The notes: generated by a model from the sequence alone, not told the origin. Counted from the stretch's first letter, positions 52,501 through 63,019 are shown. The stretch is 64,000 bases of DNA from Onchocerca lupi (GCA_028564675.1 JAOVVO010000150.1:62001-126000); one strand, 5' to 3'. A program made the numbers and translations.

Positions 52501-54593
52501 GATAATGATGATAATTCATCCATTTTCCACCATGATAACATTCATTTTCCAAAAAGTCGTATCTCTGATTCAGGAGATATATAATTGATATTTGTAAACA
52601 TATATAAATTACTGAGATATGAAACAATATTTTAATAGTATATATTTGAAATAAATTAAAATTAAACACTTAAACAATTGTCTATCTATTAAATATGCAA
52701 ATATATTGTAGCATAAAATTGATTTAAATAAATCCGAGCAGCTATAAGGATTAATTTAAAAAAAACATTGAAATTATTCATTTATCAAATGGATTAATTC
52801 AGTTGAAGCATATGGCATATGAATAATTTGGTTGTTAATTTAGTAAAACGATAAAGAAATCAGAGAGAGTATATTTATTAATATTCTCAAGGATTAATTT
52901 TTGAATAGCAGCTTAAACATGAAATTTATTGTTTGCTTCATTGTAGGTTAGAGTTTTTCACTGTACACAATCTTTACCGATATTTTACAGGACGTTGGAC
53001 CGTTTGTCAACCTGGTTTGTGCATTTTTTATTTTTTTTTTCTTCATTTGTTCCAAATTTTTGCGTTTAATGAGAAACGGTAAGCTTAAAAATTAATATTT
53101 GTAGCCTAATGCTGCTACAAGAATCGACTACAAAACCATTCTTTTTTTTTTTTTTTTTTTTTGAAGAAAAGTACAAAATTTGTGCGATTTTCAAATACCC
53201 CTACTGTTAAGCACAATTTTAGGAATAACATTGGTTTGAATACTTTAATACCAATGGTACTTAACTTTGGATTACATGGGTATTATTATAATCTACCGGA
53301 TATGATAGGTGGTAATGGATATAATGGTCAAAGATGTAGCAAGGAACTATATATTCGTTGGATGCAGGTATTTCTCTTTCTTATTCTTCATATTTATACT
53401 TTCATAAAAAAAATTGTTGGAATATTTGTTTTTTTTCTCTTCAAACTTCATTATTTTCAAATTTTACTCCCATCTTTTAATTTTGTCTTTTCATTTTACA
53501 TGCGGAAATGCGATCCTCATAGTATGATATTGATTATGAATGATATTGTTAAAATGATCCAACTGCTAAAATTTCGAGCAGACTATGATTATAATACCTT
53601 ATATCATCAATTACCGAAAAGTGTAGACAATTTGAATTATCATCAGCCAAATTCTTATTTTTATATGGCTGGAAAAGGCTTCATGGCTAGAGCAAACTGG
53701 AGCAAATGTAAAAATTTATATTCTCTTCGGGAAATTTATGCATGGGATAAATTGATAAAAAATTTTACGCAGCAGTTCTGTAATCATAACTATTACAAAT
53801 TGAGTTGAAAGTACTTTAGTATTATTATTTTTTTAAGCATATCAGTTCCTAGTATCCTTGGGAAACATTTAAATATTATTGCTACTTTTTTTTAAGGCAA
53901 ATCAGTTTCTACTATCCATGCAATTTTCATATCCTCCATGGCAGTATGATGATGAGACGTGCGATATTTTCCATCGAATTATGCAAAAACGTAATGAGCT
54001 GTTAAGTTTCTTGATTGAAGCCTGCAGGAAAAGTTGCAAAAGTGGTCAGCCTGTAGTACGGTTTGTAGTTCTTTTGTCACAATTCTATAAATATTTTAAT
54101 TTAATTATAACAAGATATGGATGTTTTATATTTATATTGGAAAACTCGGAAATATAATTTCTAATGATTACCATAGGAATCATTCCAGTTATGGAATATT
54201 CAGTAGCACTGGATTAGAAACTGACGTTAGTTTCAAATGAAAACAGTATTTCCTTCATTTCAGGCCGTTATGGTGGCTTTCAGAAGATCCAGAAGCATTG
54301 TATTCTGGTGATCAATTTGTAATCGATGATACGATGATTGTTGCACCAATTTTGACTGAAGGAGAGACATCACGAATTGTTTTTCTACCGGATGGCATCT
54401 GGAAGCATGAATTAACGCGAAACATTTATAAAGGACCGAGTAAATTGGTTGTTGAAGTAAGTAAATTTAAGATGATCTGAACTCTTGAAAAACTGAGTTT
54501 TGTTTTTTTTTAGTTATTATATTATCTTATCATTCTTTTTTTCAGGCTCCTCTTTTCCACTGTGCACCACCATATTTCACTTTTGTTGGGTAA
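49561..54593 (+). CDS. GH31 family alpha-glycosidase, MYORG-like (11 exons, about 640 aa)
   Basis: A retaining alpha-glycosidase of family GH31, closest in pattern to vertebrate MYORG (an ER/Golgi-associated alpha-galactosidase-like enzyme). Exons: 49561-50037, 50296-50443, 50938-51098, 51311-51434, 51634-51897, 52336-52476, 52947-53014, 53223-53367, 53906-54060, 54264-54456, 54546-54593. Order of blocks: N-terminal beta domain ending in WYGGPQVAQQTWPL; ERYWLCSSKFAIFV; (beta/alpha)8 barrel with LELDDNWATQYGDF, LTLWVHPFVN and WWHGQAYVIDFTNP; nucleophile Asp in FSFKFDAGEVTYLP; acid/base Asp in LPIFYRTLDRLSTW; LPDMIGGNGYNG; MQFSYPPW; then the C-terminal beta domain RPLWWLSEDPEALYSGDQF to YFTFVG. 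All junctions agree in phase except exon 1/2, which is one base off, so a microexon or another splice site is missing there. MYORG has an N-terminal membrane anchor; none is visible from ATG 49,561, so targeting is unclear. Confidence 0.9.
53368..53905 (+). other. GH31 intron 8: open reading frame continues, acceptor region duplicated
   Basis: This 538-bp intron keeps the exon frame open for 147 codons after RWMQ before a stop at 53,806-53,808. The later part (about 53,500-53,805) is unusually free of poly-F/K bias. The homologues run directly from the RWMQ equivalent into FLLSMQFSYPPW, so it is spliced out in the main product. Just upstream of the acceptor, a partial copy of the acceptor sequence (T-run, AAG, CA..ATCAGTT, CTA) occurs at about 53,829-53,852 and again at 53,886-53,912. 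Confidence 0.5.
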
Positions 54594-55200
54594 TTTTTCT
54601 GACAAGTAACACTTTTTCGGAATGCGATTGTGTCTGTTCTAGCATGCTGATGAATTGAATGAATGAAATTATTTCAACTGTCGATTTTGTCCTTTTTTCT
54701 CTACTATTTGATATGATTAGAATGTATATAGATTATTATATGGTCTATGTAAAAAATTGAATGAATCTAAATTTAAGTATAAGAAAAAAAAACTTTTCTT
54801 GGATGAGATAGTTTCGAGGGATAAGATATTTGTTTCTTCTACTTCTTTTATTTCGTTGTTTATTTGCCTAATTCGAAAATGTTTTAATCAAAGTCCAAAT
54901 TTCCCCAAATATTGATCCCAGCCAATGTAATTTTTCCTAAATATCTTAAAACCAGAAGATGTTGTTTTGTAATTGTATTTGATAATTGACTCCAAAAAAT
55001 TTCATCAGTGATGAAATTAAATCCAGAAGGGGAAAAGTCTAAATTGACTAACATGATAATCTCATTTTGGATACTTTTCCTTTTATTAACTTAAGATTGA
55101 AATTTTATTGGAAGTTTTAAAATATTATTCAATACTTTAAAGCCAGAAAAGATATAACGGGAAAGTTGTTTTACACTATGGCACAGACGAATTTCAGTCA
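54594..55200 (+). other. GH31 3' flank, no further gene
   Basis: AT-rich sequence without a long ORF or recognisable repeat. Probably the 3' UTR and spacer leading into the transposon-derived region. Confidence 0.5.
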
Positions 55201-55239
55201 GGAAGATAGATGAAGAATTAATATTCCTCAATCAAAAAT

Positions 55240-56444
55240 GATTGAGGAGGATTGATTCTTTATCTATGTTATAAGATAAAATAAAGTCAGGTGATATCAC
55301 ATTTGGTTGATCGCTTGTTTGTAGTACAGATGAAATGAATACAGTAAGTTGGATTGAATAGGAGGATATTGACTGTTGACTGAGTGAGTGATTGTTGAGT
55401 TGATTGACTGTAACCTTCCAATAACTACTGAGTGACTTAAACTGGCAGATATTGTTCCGGCTCGTAGTACCAAATAAAATTGTCAGAAAGTTTTTTATAT
55501 TTGTTATAGAGACGAATTTTGATGAGAAAATTTTATTGGTTGACGGAGGTTTAATTCTTCATCTACACTATGGTAGAATAAAATCAGGTAATATTACAGT
55601 TTGTAGGGAATTTGTAGAAACTTTTTGTGGAAGTAAGTTAAGGAAAAACCTTTTTTGTTGCGGTCAACTTGGATAATTAACTGACGGATGTAGAAAAGTC
55701 GATTGTGAATACTTTCTTCGGTAATAATTATAGAATTAGAAAACGGAATTGGCGAAGAACAGAACGCGATGAATCAATAAAAAACATTCTTAAAAGAAGC
55801 ACGAGGAGCAGAATAGGGAGCTGGTTAACAATCGAATAAAAAGGAAGGATAATCTTATATATAATAACTCTTGTAGTGGAAACGTGGAGATGGGCGTGAT
55901 TGTAAGACCGGAGAAATTATATGAACATGAGTAACAATTTCTCATAGTTGAAGCTAAAACTGGGAAATGAGAAGCAAAGATGAGAGTTAAGTATATGCTT
56001 AGTGATAGGATGGAGAAATGAAAATTAGGGATGATGAGTCATGATTAATAAAACAGTTTGATTAATGGGATATATTTATGTAATAATTTATTACAATTTC
56101 TCGACGCAATTGCAGTTGATCGCTTGGTTGTAGTACAGATGGATTGAATATAGGTGAGTTGGATTGAATTGGAAGATATTGATTATGGAGTGAGTTGAGT
56201 GACTCTTACTGAGTTGATTGACTGCGTAACCTTTACTACTGAGTGACTTAAACTGGCAGATATTGTCCCGGCTCGTGACACCAAATAAGATTGTCGGAAA
56301 GTTTTTTATATTTGTGACAAAGACAAATCTTAGTGAAAAAAGTTTTATTGGTTGACAGAGGATTGATTCTTCATCTACGTTGTAAGTTGGAATAAAGTCA
56401 GATAATATCACAATTGCAGTTGATTGACTGGTTGTAGTACAGAT
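55240..56444 (-). mobile_element. Repeated LTR / primer-binding-site fragments of a BEL-like element
   Basis: A composite unit of about 300 bp occurs twice (about 55,308-55,600 and 56,113-56,418), plus a lone B part at 55,246-55,300. Part A contains GATCGCTTG(T/G)TTGTAGTACAG and many (A)GTTGA(T/C)TGA motifs; part B contains GATTCTT(C/T)ATCTA and AATAAAGTCAG. On the minus strand each unit reads: LTR end in CTTTC(C/T)GACA, an 8-nt spacer, then TGG starting a putative primer-binding site (complement of GTCCCGGCTCGTGACACCA, 56,265-56,283, and the diverged copy at 55,454-55,472), then an untranslated leader. The sequence 55,600-56,110 between the copies is unrelated and without a clear ORF. Confidence 0.6.
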
Positions 56445-57706
56445 TGTCGCGAAACTTGAACGTTAGCATTCCACGACACTAATATTTTTAATACTTTATT
56501 CGGTAAAATATTATAGAATACAATACAGTGAGCGGTCTCCCACTAAATTTCTGAACATAATAGATAAAGAATATAAAAAAAAAAATGAAGGGAGAGTTCG
56601 TGAGTAGTTGTGAATCTGTAAAGGAAGCAATGAACCGCGTTGTAAAAAAGGTAACAGTGATTTTTTGGATCGTCGGCTGCGGGCTGCTTCTCTTTAGTCC
56701 ACACCCTGGCGCTGTCTGGGTGTCATTAATCAAGAAGGAAGTCATCAATCAAAGAAGGCGTCGGTTTTGATCATTGCACCATTTCCTGCCGTTGATGGTC
56801 ACAGTCTTAAGATTTGAGTAATTGTTGGAATAACCGAAAAAATAGTTCATATCAATGTAATTAGAATAATTTTGTCTTTTCTTTATTTCGTAAGAATTTG
56901 AATATAATAGATATCAGCCAAAATTTTAAGAAATTGGACGATTAGTTATCAAAGCCCAGATGTAATTTCGAATCTATTTGAAACTCATATTGTTTAAATT
57001 TAATTGGTTATGTCGTAACTTTTTCTTGCAAATGTAATAATGTCCTCAAATGTGGAATTTATTTACCCGGTCTAAAGACCAAACTCATCAACGACAAGGA
57101 ATGCTGCAATGATCAAAATTGGCTCCCGCTTTGATCGATGCGACTCCGTCCTTGATTAATGACACTAAGACAATTGCCAGGGCTTGAATTAAGGCGAAAT
57201 AGCTGGCAACCGACGATCTAGAAATTATTGTTAGCTTTTTGACGAGGACGACGCGGCCTGCTTTGCTCGACGATCCTTTATTATCCACCGACGAACTCCC
57301 CCTTATTTTCTTTATCTATTGTTTCTACGAATTTACTGGATGACTATTCATTGTATTATATATTACAAATACTTTATCTAATAAGGTGTTTAATATCTTA
57401 GAGTCGTGAAGCATTCCAATTCACATCATTCAAATTTCGCAATAGTAGTTAAACTCTACATGTGAGGCATCGTTACACTTGCAAGATTAAATTAAAACAT
57501 AATCAATCAAATTTAAACAATATAATTTTCAAATTGTTTCGAAATTACCCATGGACTTTACTCCTTGCAATATATTGTAATTAATCATCTAATACCTCAA
57601 CATTTTAAACTGAAACCTGTTATACATCAAATTCTTGCAAAATAAGAAAAGGAAAAATTATTCTGATTAACATTAATATAAATTCTTTTTCGGTTATTCT
57701 GATACA
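56445..57706. mobile_element. 1.26-kb TGTC...ACA insertion containing a head-to-head inverted duplication
   Basis: The A repeat described to the left is interrupted after TACAGAT (56,438-56,444) and resumes after TACAGAT (57,703-57,709), so this block is an insertion. It begins TGTCGCGAAACTTG and ends CGGTTATTCTGATACA, ends like those of the BEL-type LTRs nearby. Inside, 56,445-56,800 (plus) and 57,077-57,443 (minus) are diverged copies of the same sequence in inverted orientation, with a 276-bp spacer. Shared landmarks are TCACGAC, AATAGATAAAGAA, GAGTTCGT, GATCGTCGG, GTGTCATTAATCAAG and TTTTGATCATTGCA. Each arm carries a short related ORF (56,585-56,770 plus; 57,088-57,288 minus, shared core VSLIK) of unknown function. 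Confidence 0.65.
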
Positions 57707-57756
57707 GATTGATTGAATATAGGTGAATTGGAAGATATTGATTGTCGAATAAGTTG

Positions 57757-58182
57757 TGTCGGGGAAATTGTCTCGTGGCATAGTCGAATCTCAAACTTTG
57801 GTAATTAAAGCATTTATTATTAGAAAAATTTAATAACGCTAGCTTACACACGACAATTGCAATATTGCATCAATAAAGCAAATTTAATGATACGATATTT
57901 ATAATCTTATAATTAAAGCTGGTAATAAGAAAATTTTAAATGAACGGAAACCACTACTCGTTGGTAAGATTAATTTTAAAAATGGTAAAAGAAGGAGGTT
58001 CCGTTAGTGCAAAACATCTGCGCTTTTGTTTGCACAATAAGCTGCTTTGTTAAATTTATATTGGGATAGATTAGGTTTACAAAAAAAAAAAAAAAAAAAA
58101 AAATGAATACACCTGCAGAAATGTTACTAATCATTTGCATTACGATGAAAAAATCATTTTCCAATATTCGGTTGTTCCGACA
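57757..58182 (-). mobile_element. BEL/Pao-type LTR (426 bp), probable 3' LTR of the env-bearing element
   Basis: Starts TGTCGGGGAAATTG and ends GGTTGTTCCGACA. It aligns along its length with the solo LTR at 63,025-63,361: shared GAATCTCAAACTT, GGTAATTAAA, GCGCTTTTGTT/GGGCTTTTGTTAGCA, TTTATATT and ACA-rich ends, including the block CAGAAATGTTACT/GGAGAAATGTTACT followed by TTTGCATT. It interrupts the A repeat after AGTTG. No AGTTG follows directly at the right end, so it is not a simple solo LTR. The env C-terminal fragment lies immediately to its right on the minus strand, as expected if this is the 3' LTR of a minus-strand element. Confidence 0.7.
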
Positions 58183-58336
58183 TTTCTGACTGAAGGGGGT
58201 GAACTCTTTCAGGGGGAAAAAAGTAGGGAACATAAATTAGAGGTTTGATCCTTTTGATCGTTGTGTCGAGATATGTTAATTTACTTTGCTCAGTAAAGAT
58301 GTTCGTATCGTTTCTATAGGGATAACCACGATTTCT

Positions 58337-58455
58337 CTATGATTTGGTCTCATACAAATTGAACAAACAGGTTGGATTAGCTCGAATTAGCTTGACAACA
58401 ATAAGTATGAGTGAGACCATGAAAGTGCTTGCACCAGTAATAATCAGTTTTCAAT
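58337..58455 (-). pseudogene. env C-terminal fragment with transmembrane helix
   Basis: A minus-strand fragment of about 38 codons reads IITGASTFMVSLILIVVKL, a clear transmembrane helix, followed by a basic residue and a short cytoplasmic tail ending in TAG at 58,339-58,337. A TGA lies in frame just before it. Position next to an LTR and orientation match those of the env remnant at 59.7-60.5 kb, from which it is separated by a repeat-rich stretch. Probably the membrane anchor of the same decayed env-like gene. Confidence 0.5.
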
Positions 58456-58559
58456 ATTTCACGAGTTCTGATTGTCGTGAGATTTGTTGATTCGTTGGAG
58501 GTGATGTCTATGATAACCAAATACAACCAATATTTCGACCAAGGTTGATTTTACCTTTG

Positions 58560-58800
58560 CGTTGATTGCGGAGAGTTGATTGAGGTGTTTTGAGTTGGAC
58601 AGAGTTGAATTGAATTTGAGTAACAGTTAGAATGAGTTGAGTCGAACTGCGCAACAGTTAAGCTGAGTTGAATCGAACAGAATAGCTAGTGTTTAGTTGA
58701 ATTGAAGAGAATTACATTTAAGTTGAGTGGAGTTGAAGAGAATTGCTGTTAAGTTGAGCAGAGTTGAAGAACGACCGAATTGTCGGAATTTTATTTGTTA
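58560..58800. repeat. Degenerate GAGTTGAATTGAA-type tandem repeat
   Basis: About 240 bp made of imperfect units around (G)AGTTGA(A/G)T(T/C)GAA with a longer period near 40 bp (AGTTGAAGAGAATTGC / AGTTGAAGAGAATTAC are the best-preserved pairs). The motif is shared with part A of the LTR leader repeats at 55.3 and 56.1 kb. It ends at AATTGTCGGAATTTTATTTG, similar to the LTR start in those repeats, so this is probably another copy of the same leader inserted into the env remnant. Confidence 0.6.
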
Positions 58801-59199
58801 AAAGTGATCATGGTTCAATTCAATAAGGCTTATAAACATGAGCAAGTGGGAGTGGATTCCCATGATTATTCAAGTACTACAGCTGGTCTCCATGTGGGAA
58901 GATTAAGAAGTAATTATGAACAAAATGCAAATTTAGTACGGTTAGCGGTTGATATCAAAGGGGATTACGGTATGATAGAAATGCTCAGATGTGAATAAGG
59001 ATAAATGAAATGCACAGAGGTGATCATCGGTAAAAGCAAAAAAATGGAAAGTAAACCTAAAGAAATGTAAAATTAGTTGAGTGATTCACTATTACAGAAC
59101 AATGTATTACTTGTTTGATTAGTTTTACATTTGAATGAGAAATGTATTTAGTTATTTATTCGTTTGAAATGTTGTTGGAGTTTCGCGATATCAGAATTC
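58801..59199. other. Spacer between leader repeat and env remnant
   Basis: A 72-codon plus-strand ORF (58,780-58,998) starts here, but I recognise no domain in it. Position just after an LTR-like start would suit the beginning of a gag gene on the plus strand, which is speculation. The rest is unremarkable. Confidence 0.3.
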
Positions 59200-60530
59200 G
59201 TGACACTGATAACTCTTCATGTATCGATTCGGTAGCTTCACCAAATTCTGCTTCCAATTACTCTGCTAATTCTTCTTCTTGTTGACTTATTTGCTTCCAA
59301 AGAATTTCCTTTTTCCGTTGGTCGGACACTAGGTTGCTTGTATCCTGTTTCTGAGCCAGTATTTCCAATTCTGCGTTGATCTTTTCTAGCTCGAACTTGT
59401 TGATTATTTCTCTCTTAATTCGATCATTTTTGATTTGAATCCTTTAGGTTTGCATGGAGCAACTAATAGTTTTCCATCAACTCTCCTTGCGATGATATCG
59501 TTTCTTTGTAACAGCAAGTTTTGCAGCTAAAGTTGGGTTATTGACTGACATCCATCCAATCAACAACAATAGATTGTTCCGGTTTTGGCAACTTCGCTAA
59601 CTTAGTCAATTGGTTGAAATCTCGTTGCACGCTGTTAACAATATATAAGTCTTGTATTTTCCGGATCATTTACTTCTTGAGGATTCGTCTCCATCATAAT
59701 TATTTATCTTTAGGAGTTAGGTTTGTGCTTGTCTCTGGATAAACTGTCCTTCGATTCCAGTTACCAAGTGAACTTTCGACTTCCATATCAATGATGATGG
59801 CGCCATTCATGATATGTTTATCGAGAAACTCGCAATTCCCTACTGTTGAGGGTATGTTTTCACCTTTGAAGAGTTTGAAGTTCATCTATGATTATATGAT
59901 TTTCTTATATCTGAGCATCGAAGATTCCAATCTTTCTATATAAGCATTTTGAGATTGCTTCCTTTTCGTCCTACAGAACGATACTGTTGCCGGTTATACA
60001 TTTTTCATTTTGAATAGTACAATGTTCAACATAATCGAGATCTGATATTAGACTTCTTCCATCATAAAGATATAATTCTCCAGTTGTGACTAAAAAATTC
60101 GTTGTCGATTGACATCGAATTCCGAGCCATCCATAAGAGTATTGTATCTCATTGTTGGTTGTCCATTTGTTTGGAGAAATTTGTTTTAACATACTTCCAT
60201 TTTGTTTTCTTTGACTGTCCAAGGTTTTAAAGAAATGGGAAGATATTACAGAAGTAGTCATTATATCAGAAATTACGGATAATGACAATCTGAGAAAAGC
60301 TTTGATACATACCGTTCGGGTAATGTTGTTGCATCGTATTGCAAGTATTCGCACATAGGTTCGAGTATACACGGTAACCGTAGTTGATGTGAAATTTTGT
60401 TCTAGGATTTCTTCACAATTCCATTTGTCAGGAACGTTGAATGGGACACCGCATACCATTTGCAATCTTCCTTTGTTGTTGCGTTGACTGTTAGTATGGA
60501 TATCATTGCTAGTAAGAACAAGCTTTTCAT
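59200..60530 (-). pseudogene. Degenerate env-like glycoprotein of a BEL/Pao element
   Basis: Minus-strand remnant of a membrane glycoprotein gene. ATG at 60,530 opens a signal peptide (hydrophobic LFLLAMISILTV then Asn-Ala), but the body that follows (60,465-59,971, 164 codons) is in another frame. The body is Cys-rich (WNCEEIL, RCNNITRTVC, GWLGIRCQSTTN, VEHCTIQNEKC), a pattern like the phlebovirus-glycoprotein-related env proteins known from nematode BEL elements. A TAG stops it at 59,971-59,973. Further open pieces follow at 59,885-59,700 (GENIPSTVGNCEFLDK) and about 59,420-59,200 (coiled-coil-like, Glu/Gln/Lys-rich). Several stops and frame changes mean it cannot make a whole protein. Confidence 0.65.
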
Positions 60531-61084
60531 GATAGGCTTGTAGGGGAAAGAGGGTTTCTGATTGATTAGTTATTTGGGATTCTAGAGTCGTTGGATTGGA
60601 GATCTTTTTGCTGCTATGACTTGACTAGGTCAATAATAGCCTTTATTAGGTTTACACGATATTAGAAACAATATCGCAACTTACAACAACAAATAATGAG
60701 AAAAGAACAATATGCGAGTAATATAAATAATACCAATAGTAGTCCTTTGACGGATTATGCTTCGTTGACTTTGCTTGATATTGGCTGGAAATATTTGCCA
60801 CTTATATTGATGTAGGAGAGCCTATCGCTGATGTAATTCCCTTATTAGTGATGAACTGACGATGTCGACACTTTTAGACACTGAACCGCCACTATTCTTG
60901 ATGAACTAATCATCCGAATATTGAAGAGATTGCTGCCGCCATTGCTGGTGATGTACTCAAGCACTGATCATGCTGTAAAGAAAGTTCCGTTTTTGTATGG
61001 ACATCCTTGATAAGGGCGGAGATTTATACATTAATCATACAAAAAAGATTGATTTGGATAAAGACTAAGGGATAAGAGACAAGT
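60531..61084 (-). other. Spacer between integrase and env remnants
   Basis: No open frame of note on either strand. In nematode BEL elements with env, the env transcript is usually spliced across this interval, but I cannot assign sites. Slightly higher G+C around 60,780-60,960 suggests decayed element sequence. Confidence 0.35.
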
Positions 61085-61345
61085 AATGCTTAAAACATAT
61101 AAACAAAGAACAAGGATTTAATCCCTATATTACTCGACAATTGACATGATCGCAGCTAATGGCAATCCTTTAGACAAAGAGTATGATATTAATCCCTATG
61201 ATATTCCAGACATGTTTCACAATCATTTATAATCCTTAAATAAAGAGCATGACATAAATCCTTACAAAATTACAAACATTAGCATGTTTTGCCACGATAA
61301 ACTTGTTTTATAGCCATTTACAACTCTTAAACGAAGCACATGAGC
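61085..61345. repeat. Tandem repeat of about 70-90 bp, three to four copies
   Basis: Successive units begin near 61,107, 61,172, 61,241 and 61,330. Each opens with A(A)AGAGCATGA/CAAAGAGTATGA-like sequence, followed by TTAATCC(C/T)TA and a tail ending in AATCCTT(A)AA or ACTCTTAAA. The last copy is longer and the array fades into non-repeat DNA. It sits just downstream of the integrase stop in the element's orientation. Confidence 0.6.
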
Positions 61346-61499
61346 ATATCTACAGATTAGATGATGAGAAACAAAAGACCATTGTGCACAATGTGAGTTG
61401 ATGGTTACATGTATGACATTGCAAATTTTTATTATAAACAACATTTGGATATGTCACCATTTCGGTTTACCGACACTCCCCGGCCGAAATCTAACGCCA

Positions 61500-62991
61500 T
61501 CAAGCACAGTCTTGTCTAACGTCACATTTTTTTCTAATGGCACTCCTAGTTCTCGATGCTATATGTTCGTCTGGATCCATGGTTGTTTCCTTTGATCTTT
61601 CGTATATTCCCTCTCGCTTCTCTGAGTCACTCTCCGCCTGTTGTCTATCTTCACCCATTGTATTGTTGACTTCAAGAGGATAAAGCATGTTTATTGGCCT
61701 TGTGAGGTATTTTCCATTCGTTATCTCTACCAATGCGGTTCGTACTGCTCCATCTTTACCTTTTTTGAGTTCTTTTACTTTTGCTAATTTCCACAAACCT
61801 CGTGGTGTTTGTAATTCATCTACTAATACAATTTCTTCAATTATTGGCGTACGATCTTTCGAGTTCTTAGGATTTACATGTTCTCTCTGTGTTCGTTCCC
61901 TGAGGCTTGTTAAGTATTCTCGTTTCCATATTTCCCAAAACGTATCGAGTACTTTTAATGTTCCCATCCAATATTTGATGAGTCGTTCCTTCGTATCTGG
62001 TTTTCCTGATTTGAATTCATCCAGATCATCTGTTGTTGATATAATTAAGGAAGCATTAGGCTGAATGAAATCAATTGGACGTATTATCTTACAATCATCG
62101 AAGTTAGCGTATGTTAGCGGTCGCGTGTTCAATACACCTTCGATTTCTGCAAGCAGCGTTATAAGTTCCCTTTCCCATAGCAGCTTCCTTCCGATGGCTC
62201 TTCTGATAGCCTTCTTGGTTAGTCCTATCAGTCTTTCGTAAAGTTCTCCACTCCAAGGAGCTCTCGGAGTTATAATTTCCCAAGTCATTCCTTTTTCTGC
62301 CAAAAAATCACTTAGCTTAGGGTTTTGTTCCTTCATGACTTTGAAAACTAGTTGGAATTGGCCCGCATTGTCGCTCAAAACTCGTTCTGGATAGCCAGAA
62401 CGAGTTTTGAGTTTCTTCTCGTGATATAAATCTCCTTAACACATGTAAAAAACTTTCTGCTGATAAGTTCTGTACCATCTCCAGATGGACTGCTCTCGTA
62501 GTAAAACATGTGAATAAAGCGACCCATCTTTTGATTACTCCATTTTCGATTTTGATAGAGAGGGGGCGAAGGTAATCCAATCCGATTCGTACAAAGGTTC
62601 TCGATCGCTAAACTCGTGTTTTTGGGAAGTTCGGCATGGTTGGTAATTTAAATGGTTTGGCTGTCCAACGTTTGCAGCTTGTACAAAGCCTAATTACGCG
62701 TTTCACTTCCATTCGTCCCTTAGATATCCAGAATGTACGCCTCATTTTTGAAAGTGTATGCGCTATTCCGTCGTGGTATAATGCTTCGTGTTGTCGTCGT
62801 ATAAGTTCGGTAACTGCATTATGTCTTGGTAAATAGATTGGATGTTTGCTGTCATCGTCTAGTTCCGAATTTTCCAGTCGGCTCTGTGATCTCCATAACT
62901 TCTGGTCATCATAGTATAGATTCCATTTTTCCTTTTCTTCTTCATTGATTCCCTCGGTCTGCGCTTGTTTAATTAGCACCCATTCGGCCAA
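61500..62991 (-). pseudogene. BEL/Pao integrase region, disrupted
   Basis: C-terminal part of a BEL/Pao pol gene on the minus strand. From the N-side: zinc-binding domain (QHEALYH and CTSC give an intact HHCC set, 62,991-62,611), catalytic core with first Asp in GLDYL (about 62,575), second Asp in SDNAGQF (about 62,365) and the Glu in WSGELYERLIG (about 62,250), then the C-terminal DUF5641 domain (PRGLWKLAKV, RPINMLYPLE) and a tail ending at 61,500. The DDE triad residues survive, but a TAG at 62,610-62,608 replaces a sense codon and a foldback insertion at 62,374-62,411 shifts the frame between the first and second Asp. With the LTR at 63,025 this makes at least three lesions. Confidence 0.88.
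62374..62411. repeat. Perfect 17-bp palindrome with 4-nt loop inside integrase
   Basis: CTCAAAACTCGTTCTGG (62,374-62,390), ATAG, then its exact complement (62,395-62,411). The right-hand frame before the palindrome and the left-hand frame after it are both good integrase sequence, so one arm is an extra inverted copy of the other. This is the signature of a template-switch insertion. Confidence 0.85.
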
Positions 62992-63019
62992 TTTAAAATC
63001 TTCCGATGTTAATTGTTTC

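Noticed and set aside
61687..62064. 125-codon plus-strand ORF
   Set aside because: Antisense shadow of the integrase C-terminal domain on the minus strand.
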